Origin: Janthinobacterium sp. TND4EL3
Lineage (GTDB): Bacteria; Pseudomonadota; Gammaproteobacteria; Burkholderiales; Burkholderiaceae_D
DNA: 64,000 nucleotides
Assembly (NCBI RefSeq): GCF_900156175.1
Contig: NZ_FTMV01000015.1
Coordinates: 77,382-141,381 of the forward strand
Direction: 5' to 3'
Shown: positions 7,279 through 16,187 of the stretch, piece by piece
Layout: the number at the start of each line of letters is the position of its first letter
Position numbering within the stretch: position 1 is the first letter of the stretch
Program-made: the position numbers and the translations under genes
The notes under the pieces: model-generated
Told to the model about the DNA's origin: nothing
Databases searched by the model: none
Seen by the model: the letters and a program-made list of their open reading frames with translations, nothing else

Positions 7279-8427
7279 ATGCAGCGCAGTCACTCGTTAC
7301 GCAATGGCCCAGTCCGGGGTGTCTCGGCCGTGCCGGCGCGTGCTTCGCGGCCCGTACTGGCCCGCGCCACGGCACCGGCCAGTCCCATGACCCATCTGCT
7401 TGACGCAGGTGTGCTGCCGCAGCAGCAGATGATGCAGGCTGGCAAGCTCAGCTCGCATGCCCTGACGTCGCAGTACCTGGCGCGCATCCGCTCGCTGTGC
7501 AGCATGGGCGCGCGCGCCCACGCCGGCATTGAAATCAACCCCGATGCGCTGAAAATCGCCCTGGAAATGGACCGGGAACGCCAGGGGCACAAGGTGCGCG
7601 GGCCCTTGCACGGCATCCCCATCGTCTTGCGCGACAGTATTGCCACGGGCGACCGCATGAAGACGCGCACGCAGGCGCCGTCGGCCACGCGCGCCAGCTG
7701 CGATTCCTTTGTCGCGGCGCGCCTGCGCGCGGCCGGTGCCGTCATCATCGGCAAAAGCAACTTGCGTCAGTGGGCGGCCGTCAGCGTGCCGCATGCCAGT
7801 GCCAGCTGGGCTGGCCTGACCATCCTGGCCGTCGACAGCGAAGCGGACGGCTCCATCGTCGCGCCCGCGTCCGCCTGCGGCCTGGTCGCCATCGCGCCAA
7901 CGGGCCGGGCCGCCGTCGCCGGGCAAGCCACGACCGGGCCGATGGCGCCCAGCGTGCGCGAGGCGGCCTGGCTGCTGGCGGCGTTGAACGGCGAGCTCGT
8001 GGCCGATGCGCTTGTCCTGAATGGTTCCGGCTTGCAAGGGCGCCGCATCGGCGTGGCGCGCAGCCTGTTTGGCCGCTGCACCGAGACCGATGCCGTGATC
8101 GAACTGGCCTTGCAGGTATTGCGCGCGCAAGGGGCCGAACTGGTCGACACGCTGCCGGCGCCCGGCGCCTGCGGCGACTGGCTGCAGGACCATGGGCTCG
8201 ACGCGCTGGTCGGCCCCACTTGCCATGCCGTGCCGCAGGCGCACGCTGGCCAGCCGCACATCACCGTGCCTGCAGGCATGGTGCGCGGCTTGCCGGTCGG
8301 GCTGTCGTTCATCGGCGCCATGCATGCCGAGACGCAGCTCATTGCCATGGCGTATGCGTATGAGCAGGCAACCTTGCACCGGCGCACGCCAGCATTGCCG
8401 TCCAGCATTACCGAGGCGCTGCGCTGA
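7279..8427 (+). CDS. Amidase-signature-like protein, probably catalytically inactive
   Basis: A 382-residue relative of GatA/amidase-signature enzymes, shorter than the usual 450-500. Family landmarks are present: LHGIPIVLRDSIATGD, RAAGAVIIGKSNLRQWAAV, EADGSIVAPASACG and the C-terminal HITVPAGMVRGLPVGLSFIG. The Ser-cisSer-Lys triad is broken. The lysine of the usual LLKDN segment is arginine here (Arg118), and the glycine/serine-rich stretch with the cis-serine is missing just before residue 180; only the nucleophile-type serine (Ser192) remains. The start at 7279 is chosen for its GGAG site; upstream in-frame codons have none. An N-terminal segment rich in Ala/Arg/Ser precedes the domain. 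It may be a non-catalytic paralogue or a decaying gene; the frame is intact. Confidence 0.75.
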   Translation: MQRSHSLRNGPVRGVSAVPARASRPVLARATAPASPMTHLLDAGVLPQQQMMQAGKLSSHALTSQYLARIRSLCSMGARAHAGIEINPDALKIALEMDRERQGHKVRGPLHGIPIVLRDSIATGDRMKTRTQAPSATRASCDSFVAARLRAAGAVIIGKSNLRQWAAVSVPHASASWAGLTILAVDSEADGSIVAPASACGLVAIAPTGRAAVAGQATTGPMAPSVREAAWLLAALNGELVADALVLNGSGLQGRRIGVARSLFGRCTETDAVIELALQVLRAQGAELVDTLPAPGACGDWLQDHGLDALVGPTCHAVPQAHAGQPHITVPAGMVRGLPVGLSFIGAMHAETQLIAMAYAYEQATLHRRTPALPSSITEALR

Positions 8428-8468
8428 GCATGCTGTTTTCCTTTTCTTTAGCGATCTGTTGATATCCT

Positions 8469-8879
8469 ATGCTTGCAACTTTTCTGCTGAGTGCGGCCGT
8501 GACCGCCGCGACCACTCCCTTTGATGTCACCCAGCTGTCCGGCAGCTGGTCCGACAGCGTCAACGCCAACAGCGTGTGCGACCAGGCGCGGCACTTTACG
8601 CGCATGCAGCTGTCTGATGATCATGCACGTCTGGCGATCTTCAATGACCGTACCTGGAAAAGCAAGCTGGGCGAGACCAACCGCTTTGCCGCCACCGTGG
8701 TGGCGGAAACGGAACGCAGCCTCACTTTGCGCTATGACAATGAAACCCGCCTCAATGCGAATGGCAAGCTGGTGGAGTGGCAGTTGATCATCGTCGCGCC
8801 CGGCGTGTACCGCTGGCGCGAGACGGACTGGCCGGAAGGCAAGGTCAACGGCGTGGTGGGCATCCGCTGTTCGCCTTGA
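8469..8879 (+). CDS. Small secreted protein of unknown function
   Basis: A 136-residue protein starting with a likely signal peptide (MLATFLLSAAVTAATT). The mature part is beta-rich in appearance, with LSGSWSDS near the start and two cysteines (one mid-protein in SVCDQA, one near the end in GIRCSP) that could form a disulphide. I do not recognise the family; the LSGSW start is reminiscent of lipocalin-like or stress-response periplasmic domains, but that is weak. It lies between the amidase-like gene and an Ivy-like gene on the same strand. Confidence 0.6.
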   Translation: MLATFLLSAAVTAATTPFDVTQLSGSWSDSVNANSVCDQARHFTRMQLSDDHARLAIFNDRTWKSKLGETNRFAATVVAETERSLTLRYDNETRLNANGKLVEWQLIIVAPGVYRWRETDWPEGKVNGVVGIRCSP

Positions 8880-8942
8880 TGCGGTGTGAAAGGCAGGCAT
8901 GCCATTCTGCTATGCTGTGCGCATTTGCTTACAGGAGATGTC

Positions 8943-9401
8943 ATGTCCGCACGTTTGTTGTTACCACTGTTCATGGGCGCGGCCGTGGCGCTGGCCACCA
9001 TGCCGGCGCAAGCGCGTACGCCCAAATTGTCGCTCGTTGAGCAGGCGCAAAGCTGCGACGGCGGCCACACCTGCCCATATTTCCCCGATGTCTACAAGGC
9101 CGACTACGCCTTTCGCAAGGCCTTCAATGTGGGCATCAAGAAAGCCGGGCTGAAGCGGCAACGCTGGGTGCCCGATGGCGTGGCCAGTCCGCTCAAGCCT
9201 GTCGAGATCGATGGCAAGGCGCGCCTGCTGACCAGCGTCTGCGAACCGCACAATTGCGGCCACCGTTATGCCATTCTGTACGATCCGGCCGCGCGCAGCA
9301 TGACGGGCGTGTACGTGGGCAGCGATCACAAGGGCGGCGTGCGTACCGTCTATTTCGGCGAGCCCAGCATTGCGGAAGCCGACATGCTGATCAAGAACTA
9401 A
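8943..9401 (+). CDS. Ivy-like periplasmic lysozyme inhibitor
   Basis: A 152-residue protein with a signal peptide (MSARLLLPLFMGAAVALATM, cleavage after AQA). The mature part carries SVCEPHNCGHRYAILYDP, matching the conserved C-x-P-H-x-C loop with which Ivy proteins plug the lysozyme active site. Two further cysteines (SCDGGHTCPYF) are near the mature N-terminus. The start at 8943 is set by AGGAG eight bases upstream. The stop overlaps the start of the following acetyltransferase gene (TAATG), so translation may be coupled. Family assignment rests mainly on the CEPHNC loop and overall length. Confidence 0.7.
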   Translation: MSARLLLPLFMGAAVALATMPAQARTPKLSLVEQAQSCDGGHTCPYFPDVYKADYAFRKAFNVGIKKAGLKRQRWVPDGVASPLKPVEIDGKARLLTSVCEPHNCGHRYAILYDPAARSMTGVYVGSDHKGGVRTVYFGEPSIAEADMLIKN

Positions 9402-9820
9402 TGCTCATGCGCATTTCCACCGATCGCGGCGAACTGGACGTGGCCATGATACACCGCTATCTGAGCGAACAAGCGTACTGGAAACGGGGCGTGGCGCTGG
9501 AAACGGTACGCAAGGGCATCGAGAATTCCCTGTGCTTTGGCGGCTATGTGGATGGCCAGCAAGTCGCTTTCGCCAGGGTCGTCACCGACTACACGGACTT
9601 TGCCTACCTGCGCGACGTCTTCGTGTTGCCCGCCTGCCAAGGGAGGGGATATGGCAAGCAACTGGTAGCCGCCGTGCTCGGAGATGAACGCTTGCGCGAT
9701 GTCGTCTGGATGCTGGGAACCGATGATGCACATGGCCTGTATGCGGGCTTCGGCTTTGCGCCACTGGAGCAGCCGCAAAAATACATGCGCCGGCCAGCGC
9801 GAGGGAAATTATCAAAATAA
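9401..9820 (+). CDS. GNAT-family N-acetyltransferase
   Basis: A 139-residue single-domain acetyltransferase. The acetyl-CoA binding motif is RDVFVLPACQGRGYGKQLV, followed by WMLGTDDAHGLYAGFGF, the usual beta5-alpha4 segment ending in YxxFGF. The N-terminal part (YLSEQAYWKRGVALETVRK) resembles the YjgM/ArgA-like small GNATs. The substrate is unknown. The ATG at 9401 overlaps the preceding stop; the in-frame ATG at 9407 is an alternative. Confidence 0.85.
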   Translation: MLMRISTDRGELDVAMIHRYLSEQAYWKRGVALETVRKGIENSLCFGGYVDGQQVAFARVVTDYTDFAYLRDVFVLPACQGRGYGKQLVAAVLGDERLRDVVWMLGTDDAHGLYAGFGFAPLEQPQKYMRRPARGKLSK

Positions 9821-9844
9821 CCTTTAGGTGTCAAGATAACTATT

Positions 9845-9868
9845 AACATTATTATACATAATAATGTT
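9845..9868. promoter_or_regulatory. 24-bp palindrome upstream of aqpZ
   Basis: AACATTATTAT and ATAATAATGTT form a perfect 11-bp inverted repeat around AC in an AT-rich island. It is a possible operator; it lacks a T-tract and GC stem, so it is not a typical terminator. Confidence 0.5.
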
Positions 9869-9874
9869 GCCTTG

Positions 9875-9895
9875 ATAATGACGTTATGTCATTAT
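9875..9895. promoter_or_regulatory. Second palindrome upstream of aqpZ
   Basis: ATAATGAC and GTCATTAT pair perfectly around GTTAT, seven bases after the first palindrome. The pair may be a two-site operator for aqpZ. Both also contain -10-like TATAAT-type sequence. Confidence 0.45.
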
Positions 9896-10021
9896 TTGCG
9901 CTCTGCTGTAATGTTGGAGCGATGCCTTCCTTTGCCGTGCCCATCGGGCCCGGGCAAAGGTGGTGAGCAGTGCAGTCGGTCATCCCTGGCAGGTTTTCTC
10001 GTCACTTTGAAGGAATACATC

Positions 10022-10711
10022 ATGAAACAGTATGGAGCCGAGTTTCTCGGTACGTTCTGGCTGGTGCTGGGCGGCTGCGGCAGCGCCGTGCTTGCCGCCG
10101 CCTTTCCCGGCCTCGGCATCGGCTTTGCCGGCGTGGCGCTGGCGTTTGGCCTGACGGTGCTGACCATGGCCTATGCCATCGGCCACATCTCGGGTTGCCA
10201 CCTGAATCCCGCCGTTTCCATCGGCCTGTGGGCAGGCGGCCGCTTCCCGGCGAATCAATTGTTGCCTTATATCATAGCGCAAGTGCTGGGCGCCATCGTG
10301 GCCGGCGGCGTGCTGTATGTGATCGCCAGCGGCCAGGCCGGTTTCGACGTCAGCAAGGGCTTTGCCTCGAACGGCTACGGCGCCCATTCGCCAGGCGGTT
10401 ATTCGATGCTGTCGGCGCTCGTCATTGAAATCGTGCTGACGATGTTCTTCCTGATCGTCATCCTGGGTGCCACCGACAAGCGCGCCCCGGCCGGCTTCGC
10501 GCCGCTGCCGATCGGCCTGGCCCTGACCCTGATCCACCTGATCAGCATCCCCGTGACGAATACCTCCGTCAATCCGGCCCGCAGCACGGGCGTGGCGCTG
10601 TACGTGGGCGACTGGGCCACCAGCCAGCTGTGGCTGTTCTGGCTGGCACCGATCATCGGCGCCCTGCTGGGCGCGCTGGCCTACCGGTTGATTTCCGGCG
10701 AGAAAAACTAA
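10022..10711 (+). CDS. aqpZ: Aquaporin Z
   Basis: A 229-residue water channel with six membrane helices and the two half-helix NPA motifs: HLNPAVS (Asn62) and SVNPARS (near residue 185). The arginine after the second NPA and the [10 protein letters not shown] context are typical of the water-selective AqpZ branch and not of the glycerol facilitators. The start is set by AAGGA before the ATG at 10022; the open frame extends further up without a site. Inner membrane, osmotic water flux. It stands alone, with two adjacent palindromes upstream and a terminator downstream. Confidence 0.96.
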   Translation: MKQYGAEFLGTFWLVLGGCGSAVLAAAFPGLGIGFAGVALAFGLTVLTMAYAIGHISGCHLNPAVSIGLWAGGRFPANQLLPYIIAQVLGAIVAGGVLYVIASGQAGFDVSKGFASNGYGAHSPGGYSMLSALVIEIVLTMFFLIVILGATDKRAPAGFAPLPIGLALTLIHLISIPVTNTSVNPARSTGVALYVGDWATSQLWLFWLAPIIGALLGALAYRLISGEKN

Positions 10712-10732
10712 TCTTGCTCACTCCGCTAAAAG

Positions 10733-10758
10733 CGCAGCCTGCGGGCTGCGTTATTTTT
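10733..10758 (+). terminator. Terminator of aqpZ
   Basis: CGCAGCC/GGCTGCG stem, TGCG loop, then TTATTTTT. Confidence 0.75.
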
Positions 10759-10849
10759 GGGCTCTGTCCCCGTTAAACAGGGGATGTTCAGGAAATCTTG
10801 CGCTGCCCTGGCTGTCTGACTGTCTATACCAGACAAGCCGGAGCCTTCC

Positions 10850-11235
10850 ATGCGGCGAGCCAACCGGATCCGTTTTACCGCGCAGTTTGCCCAGTTGCGC
10901 CGCCGCCAGCGCTGTTTGTTGCCGGTCATGCATCATGATGTCGTGCTGGTCACCGATGGCCATGCCGCCTGCCGGGCCTTCGCTGCGCAAGCGGGCATTC
11001 GCCACGTGGCCGTCAACTTGCGCGCCGGCATCCGCGTGCGGGGCGCCGCCCCATGTACAGAACGTCAACGCTTCTCACCGCCGCCTGCGCCTGGCTGCGG
11101 CCCATTCACGGCGTGGCGACGCGCTGCCTGCCGAATTGCCTGGCATGGCGCTGGATCCTCGACGCAGGTGCATCCGCTCGCCAGAAGCGTTATTGAAAGC
11201 AACGGTGGGAGCATTCCCACCGCTGGCGGTGACAT
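10850..11235 (+). pseudogene. Decayed IS1595-type (ISXO2-like) transposase fragment
   Basis: The C-terminal half of an IS1595-family DDE transposase is spread over three reading frames. Frame one (10850 to about 11050) gives LPVMHHDVVLVTDGHAACRA and VNLRAGIRVRG. From 11052 the next frame gives HVQNVNASHRRLR. At about 11092 a third frame gives WLRPIHGVATRC and LAWRWILDAG. From about 11166 the second frame resumes with RSPEALLKATVGAFPPLAV. Read in order these reproduce the family's D...H-x-N...G-Y/V-T-R...W-R-W pattern. The N-terminal part is missing. At least three frameshifts make it inactive. No clear terminal inverted repeats were found. Confidence 0.75.
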
Positions 11236-11248
11236 CGCCTTTTTTTCG

Positions 11249-12163
11249 TCAGTCGCCGCCGCGCCACTCGCTCAGGTAATGTTGCGGCGTACGTCCCAGG
11301 ATGCGGCGGAACATGGCGCTGAAGGCGCTGGGGCTGGCGTAGCCGAGTGCATAGGCGATGGCGGCCACGCCTTCGCCCCGGTCCAGGCGGCAGAACGCCT
11401 CGGCCAGGTGCACTTGCTGCAGCCATTGCCGGTAGTGCAAGCCGGTTTCCTTGGGGAACAGGCGGATCAGGGTACGCGCGCTGGCCCCCGCATCCTGGGC
11501 CCAGTCCTCGATGCTGCGCCGGCTGCCGGGCGCATCCATGATGGCCGAGCAGACGGCCACCAGCCGGCGGTCGCGGGGCCAGGGAATGGCGATGGGTACG
11601 GTATCGGCGGCCGCCAGCTCCGACAGGATCAGGTGCGCCAGCCAGTCGCCGCGCCCATCGAGCGCGTACTCGACCGGTTCGGCCAGCAGGGCCAGTATCA
11701 GTTCGCGCAACAGCCGGCTCACTTCCAGCACCTTGCAGGCGGGGCCGAAGACGGCGGCCACCTGCGCGTCGATGTATATGGTGCGCATGCTCAGCTTGCT
11801 AAGTATCTGCAACTCATGCACGACACCCACCGGTATCAGCAGGGCGCGGCGGGGCGGCAGTATCCACACGCCGTGCTCGGTGCTCACGCGCATCACGCCT
11901 TCGGTGGCAAACAGCAACTGCGCCCGCACATGGCAGTGCGGCGGTGTGTAGTCGGACGCCTCATATTGCTTGGACATGGCCGTCACGGGGCGCGCCACGT
12001 GCTGGTAGTCGTGCGCATTGGTGCTGCGGCTGAAGGGCATGCCGTCCTCATCGGCCAGGGCGGGGTGGGTCGTGTACATGGTGGCGGCGGCAAAAGTGGC
12101 GCCGAGCGGGTGTGGAATGTCACTTACTCGACGATTGTTGGAAGTTAGTAGTTCAGTGGCCAT
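11249..12163 (-). CDS. AraC-family transcriptional regulator
   Basis: A 304-residue protein with an N-terminal cupin-type sensing domain (PPHCHVRAQLLFATEGVMRV at about 75-95; PPRRALLIPVGVVHEL) and a C-terminal double helix-turn-helix (IEDWAQDAGASARTLIRLFP and GVAAIAYALGYASPSAFSAM). It is divergent from the fsr-like exporter gene with only 56 bases between starts, so it probably regulates that gene. The ligand is unknown. The start at 12163 is the first in-frame ATG; later ones would remove family-variable N-terminal residues only. Confidence 0.88.
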   Translation of the reverse strand: MATELLTSNNRRVSDIPHPLGATFAAATMYTTHPALADEDGMPFSRSTNAHDYQHVARPVTAMSKQYEASDYTPPHCHVRAQLLFATEGVMRVSTEHGVWILPPRRALLIPVGVVHELQILSKLSMRTIYIDAQVAAVFGPACKVLEVSRLLRELILALLAEPVEYALDGRGDWLAHLILSELAAADTVPIAIPWPRDRRLVAVCSAIMDAPGSRRSIEDWAQDAGASARTLIRLFPKETGLHYRQWLQQVHLAEAFCRLDRGEGVAAIAYALGYASPSAFSAMFRRILGRTPQHYLSEWRGGD

Positions 12164-12219
12164 ACTATACTGCTTTCTTTGCCGGGCTGCCTGCGGCGCC
12201 CGATCACTGCGGAAGATTC

Positions 12220-13452
12220 ATGCACACCATCACCCCACCTCCCGGCACCATGCCGGCGGCCACCACAATTTCCACCCCACACCAGCAATCGGGCCTGGCC
12301 ATGCACATCCTGGGCGCCGTCGCCTTCGTGCATTTGCTCAACGACTTGATCCAGGCCCTGTTGCCCTCGATTTATCCGATGCTGAAAGCCGAGTTTTCAC
12401 TCAGTTTTACCCAGGTCGGCCTTATAACCCTGACGTTCCAGTGCACGGCATCGCTGCTGCAGCCGTGGATCGGCCTGTACACGGACCGCCGTCCGCTGCC
12501 ATTCCTGTTGCCGATCGGCATGTGCTTTACCCTGGCCGGCGTGCTGATGCTGGCCGTCGTCTCCACCTTCCCGACGCTCTTGATCGCCTCGGGCCTGATC
12601 GGCGTCGGCTCCTCGACCTTCCACCCGGAAGCGTCGCGCGTGGCGCGCATGGCCTCGGGCGGGCGCTATGGTTTCGCCCAGTCGCTGTTCCAGGTGGGCG
12701 GCAACGTCGGTTCCGCCCTGGGGCCGCTGCTGGCGGCCGCCGTCATCGTGAACCGTGGCCACGGCAATATCGCCTGGTTCAGCCTGCTGGCCGTGCTGGC
12801 CATCGGCATACTGTACAAGGTCAGCGGCTGGTACAGCGGCCACCTGGCCAGCTTCAAGCCGAAGGCGGGCGGCCATGGCCCGAACTTGTCGCGCAACAAG
12901 GTAATGGGGGCGCTGGGCGTGCTGGCCCTGCTGGTGTTTTCAAAATACATCTATATGGCCAGCCTGTCGAGCTACTACACCTTTTATCTGATCGACAAAT
13001 TCCACCTTTCGCTCGGCGATGCCCAGCTCTATCTGTTCCTGTTCCTCGCCGCCGTGGCGGCCGGCACCTTCATGGGCGGCCCCATCGGCGACCGTATCGG
13101 GCGCAAGCGCGTGATCTGGATTTCCATCCTGGGCGCCGCGCCGTTCACCCTGCTGCTGCCGTATGTCGACCTGTTCTGGACGGCTGTATTGACGGTGATC
13201 ATCGGATTCGTCATTTCTTCCGCCTTTTCCGCCATCGTTGTCTTTGCGCAAGAGCTGGTGCCGGGCAAGGTGGGCATGATCGCGGGCATCTTCTTCGGCC
13301 TGATGTTCGGCGTGTCCGGCATCGCGGCGGCGGCCATGGGCCACCTGGCCGACGTGGCGGGCATCGCCTACGTGTATAAAATCTGCTCCTACCTGCCGCT
13401 GCTGGGCATCTTGACGGTGCTGCTGCCGCATATCGAGCAGGCGAAGAAGTAA
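12220..13452 (+). CDS. fsr: Fosmidomycin-resistance-type MFS exporter
   Basis: A 410-residue, 12-TM major facilitator transporter of the Fsr family (E. coli Fsr is about the same size). Characteristic segments are HLLNDLIQALLPSIYPMLK in helix 1, FQVGGNVGSALGPLLAA, and the C-half loop GDRIGRKRVIW. E. coli Fsr extrudes fosmidomycin; natural substrates are not settled. The start at 12220 is set by GGAAG upstream. Divergent AraC regulator adjacent. Confidence 0.88.
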   Translation: MHTITPPPGTMPAATTISTPHQQSGLAMHILGAVAFVHLLNDLIQALLPSIYPMLKAEFSLSFTQVGLITLTFQCTASLLQPWIGLYTDRRPLPFLLPIGMCFTLAGVLMLAVVSTFPTLLIASGLIGVGSSTFHPEASRVARMASGGRYGFAQSLFQVGGNVGSALGPLLAAAVIVNRGHGNIAWFSLLAVLAIGILYKVSGWYSGHLASFKPKAGGHGPNLSRNKVMGALGVLALLVFSKYIYMASLSSYYTFYLIDKFHLSLGDAQLYLFLFLAAVAAGTFMGGPIGDRIGRKRVIWISILGAAPFTLLLPYVDLFWTAVLTVIIGFVISSAFSAIVVFAQELVPGKVGMIAGIFFGLMFGVSGIAAAAMGHLADVAGIAYVYKICSYLPLLGILTVLLPHIEQAKK

Positions 13453-13467
13453 GCGGCGGAGCGGGTC

Positions 13468-14016
13468 ATGCAACGCTGGTCACTGGTTCTTCTATGCTGG
13501 GCGCAGCTGGCGCAGGCGCAGCCGCCCACTTGTCCCGGCTTTCCCGATACCTCGGGCCACAGCTTGCTGGCGCGCTTGCGCGCCTTGCCGCCCGTGGGCA
13601 TCGACGAAGAGCGCGACAGCTGTCCGCCTGCCACGGTAACAAGCCTCGTGCATGGCGCCGGCGACCTGTGCCTGTTCAATGGCGAGGTGCTGGCGGCCAT
13701 GGCTGCCGTCACGGCCCTGGCCAGCGACGCCACCGTGGTTGAATACAATTATCTGCTGCCGTATGCGCCAGCCGCGCACGCGCGGCTGCTGGCCATCCTT
13801 GACAAAAAATATGCGCGCTTGCCGGTGCAGCAGGCACCCGCGCATCTGCGCGCGCCTGTCAGGGGCCAGGAAACGACGGCTTTCTTCGACGGCGGCGCGT
13901 GGCTGGTCGCGCTGGGCAAGCCGACGCAGGGCGATCCGGCCGGCTGGTATTCCAACATCATCTTCGAGAGCCGCGCCCATCCCGCGCTGGGACTGCGCAA
14001 GCGCTGCCAGCCTTGA
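13468..14016 (+). CDS. Secreted protein of unknown function
   Basis: A 182-residue protein with a short signal peptide (MQRWSLVLLCWAQLAQAQ) and four cysteines in the mature part (TCPGF, DSCPPA, DLCLFN, KRCQP). It starts 15 bases after fsr with a GGAGCGG site, so it may be co-transcribed. No family recognised. Confidence 0.6.
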   Translation: MQRWSLVLLCWAQLAQAQPPTCPGFPDTSGHSLLARLRALPPVGIDEERDSCPPATVTSLVHGAGDLCLFNGEVLAAMAAVTALASDATVVEYNYLLPYAPAAHARLLAILDKKYARLPVQQAPAHLRAPVRGQETTAFFDGGAWLVALGKPTQGDPAGWYSNIIFESRAHPALGLRKRCQP

Positions 14017-14173
14017 CGGCCTGCGCCGCATATGGGATATTTGCGCCATGACGACCTTCGCCTTCTCCTCCCAGCATGCCGCCAGCGCCACCGCGCTGTG
14101 TCCGCGCGCACGGCCACGCGAGGGGACTGCTGCGCGCAGCTAGTCAGAACCAGCCGGTTCTATCCCCATTCCG

Positions 14174-14211
14174 ATGGCCACAGCGTTGAAAAACCTGTGG
14201 CCATTTTCTTT
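14174..14211 (+). terminator. Terminator before cysS
   Basis: ATGGCCACAG pairs with CTGTGGCCAT over an 11-base loop, followed by TTTTCTTTT. It closes the transcript of the preceding secreted-protein gene, leaving only about 30 bases before cysS. Confidence 0.8.
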
Positions 14212-14241
14212 TCCAGCAGCGCCTAGAGAAACCAGACCAGC

Positions 14242-15618
14242 ATGCCACTGCACCTATACGACACCTACAGCCGCAGCCTGCGGCCCTTTGAATCCATCGA
14301 AGAAGGCAAGGCCGGCCTGTACGCCTGCGGCCCGACCGTGTATGACTACGCGCATCTGGGCAATTTGCGCACCTATCTGTTCGTCGACGGCCTGCGCCGC
14401 ACGCTGGAGTTCAACGGCTGGCAAGTGCGCCACGTGATGAACATCACCGATGTGGGGCACCTGACGTCGGACGGCGACAGCGGCGACGACAAGATCGAGG
14501 CGAGGAGCGCCCGCAGCGGCAAGTCCGCCTGGGACCTTGCCGCCGAATTCACGCGCGCGTTCGAGGATGATTTGTGCCAGCTCAATATCCTGTCACCGAC
14601 CGTCTGCTGCCGCGCCACCGACCACATCGCGGAACAGATCGCGTTCATCTCCGACCTGGAGGCGAAGGGCTACACCTACCGCACACAGGACGGCATTTAT
14701 TTCGATACGACGCGCCAGGACAGTTACGGCAGGCTGGCGCGCCTGAAGCGCGATGGCCTGCAGGCGGGGAAAAGGGTGGAACTGGGCGAGAAGCGCGACA
14801 TCTGCGACTTCGCGCTGTGGAAATTCAGCGGCGTGCCTGGCCAGCGGCAGATGGAGTGGGACAGCCCCTGGGGCCTGGGCTTTCCCGGCTGGCATATCGA
14901 ATGCTCGGCCATGGGGGAAAAGCACCTGGGCCGCTATTTCGACATTCATTGCGGCGGCGAAGACCACGTGGCCGTCCATCACAGCAACGAGATCGCGCAG
15001 ACGGAGGCGCGCCACGGCACGCGGCTGGCCAATTTCTGGCTGCATGGCGCGTTCCTGAAAACGCAGGATGCGAAGATGTCGAAGTCGTCGGGCGACTTCC
15101 TGCGCCTGCAAAGCCTGCTGGACCAGGGTATTGATCCGCTCGCCTACCGCTACCTGTGCCTGGGCGCCCATTACCGCAGCAGCCTCAATTTCAGCGGTCA
15201 GGCGCTCGATGCCGCCGCCAGTGGCCTGGCCCGCATGCGCGCCAGCGTGCATGGTCTGGGCGACGTCGCGGGAGAGGTTGATCGCGCGTGGCTGGCCCGC
15301 TTTACGGAACAGATCAACGAGGATCTGAATTTCCCGCGCGCGCTGGCCGTGGCCTGGGAAATGCTCAAGAGCGGCTTGCCGGACGCAGTGAAGAAGGCGA
15401 CCATTGCGCGCTTCGATGCGGCGCTGGGCCTGGACCTCATGCGCTGGCAGCCGGCTGCGCTGGTGGTGCCTGCGCAGGTGAGCGCGTGGCTGGCGCAGCG
15501 TGAGACGGCGCGCGAGGAGCGGCGCTGGCACGATGCCGACGCGCTGCGCGCGCGGGTGCGCGAGGCCGGCTACGAGATCGACGACACGCCGCAGGGGCCG
15601 CAGGCGAGGGCGTCATGA
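14242..15618 (+). CDS. cysS: Cysteinyl-tRNA synthetase, atypical lineage
   Basis: A 458-residue class I synthetase charging tRNA-Cys. Zinc ligands are all visible: Cys in [15 protein letters not shown], Cys in WHIECSAM, and His and Glu in [13 protein letters not shown]. The signature is HLGN in place of the usual HxGHxR of beta-proteobacterial CysRS, and KMSKSSGDF supplies the KMSKS loop. Wording such as [19 protein letters not shown] marks a CysRS branch different from the standard housekeeping enzyme (whose motif is typically CGMTVYDYCHxGHARV). It may therefore be a second copy acquired by transfer; the rest of the genome is not visible. It overlaps the next gene by four bases. Confidence 0.9.
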   Translation: MPLHLYDTYSRSLRPFESIEEGKAGLYACGPTVYDYAHLGNLRTYLFVDGLRRTLEFNGWQVRHVMNITDVGHLTSDGDSGDDKIEARSARSGKSAWDLAAEFTRAFEDDLCQLNILSPTVCCRATDHIAEQIAFISDLEAKGYTYRTQDGIYFDTTRQDSYGRLARLKRDGLQAGKRVELGEKRDICDFALWKFSGVPGQRQMEWDSPWGLGFPGWHIECSAMGEKHLGRYFDIHCGGEDHVAVHHSNEIAQTEARHGTRLANFWLHGAFLKTQDAKMSKSSGDFLRLQSLLDQGIDPLAYRYLCLGAHYRSSLNFSGQALDAAASGLARMRASVHGLGDVAGEVDRAWLARFTEQINEDLNFPRALAVAWEMLKSGLPDAVKKATIARFDAALGLDLMRWQPAALVVPAQVSAWLAQRETAREERRWHDADALRARVREAGYEIDDTPQGPQARAS

Positions 15619-16187
15619 CGGGATCCGTCGAAGAGCAGGCCTTTCCCGCCGCATTGCGGCCTGCCGTGCGCGCCGTTGTGCTGCAAGTGGCGGGCGGCGT
15701 GCCGGAGCGGCTGCCGGCCGGCTACCGCGTCGTGCATGCGGGCGAGGCTTTGCTGCTTCCCGTGCGCGTGTATTACCCGCCGGCCGCGCTGCTGGCCGGC
15801 GTCGCACAAGAGGGGGATGCCGGACTCATCGCGCTGTGCCTGGGTACGCGCCACCACGACGGCCATGTGCGCGAACGCTGTATTCAGGGTGTGCTGGAAA
15901 GGGGCGCGCCATGGGCGATGCCCTTCGTGCTGCAGGCGCTGGACGACTACGTGCTGCCAGTGGTGCTGCGCATCGAAGCCGCCCGCACTGCGGGGGCGCG
16001 CGGATGGGATGAAAGTATTGCGGTGCGGCTGGCCGGCGAAAATCCGGCCTGGTTCGCCACGCTGGAACGGCGCGCCATCAGCTACTGGAATGAGCATCAC
16101 CGGGCGCGCTACCAGCAGCGGCAGGCATATCCAGCCTGCCGCGTGATAGCAGCGCTGCGCGGCGCGGCGGGGCTTACGCCTCGATAA
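15615..16187 (+). CDS. Hypothetical protein translationally coupled to cysS
   Basis: A 190-residue protein whose ATG overlaps the cysS stop (ATGA). It is rich in Ala/Arg/Val with a central segment [19 protein letters not shown], followed by [20 protein letters not shown] and [18 protein letters not shown]. No membrane segments or known catalytic motif; a helical repeat-like fold is possible. Its 3' end overlaps the convergent dbpA by 14 bases. The coupling suggests a function tied to this unusual synthetase. Confidence 0.65.
   Translation: MTGSVEEQAFPAALRPAVRAVVLQVAGGVPERLPAGYRVVHAGEALLLPVRVYYPPAALLAGVAQEGDAGLIALCLGTRHHDGHVRERCIQGVLERGAPWAMPFVLQALDDYVLPVVLRIEAARTAGARGWDESIAVRLAGENPAWFATLERRAISYWNEHHRARYQQRQAYPACRVIAALRGAAGLTPR

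Noticed and set aside
7279-8427. GatA subunit of the tRNA amidotransferase
   Set aside because: No gatB/gatC alongside, the protein is too short and the catalytic triad is incomplete.
14174-14211. T-box or other tRNA-sensing leader before cysS
   Set aside because: Only a simple hairpin and T-run is present; no T-box sequence or specifier stem, and T-boxes are not expected in betaproteobacteria.
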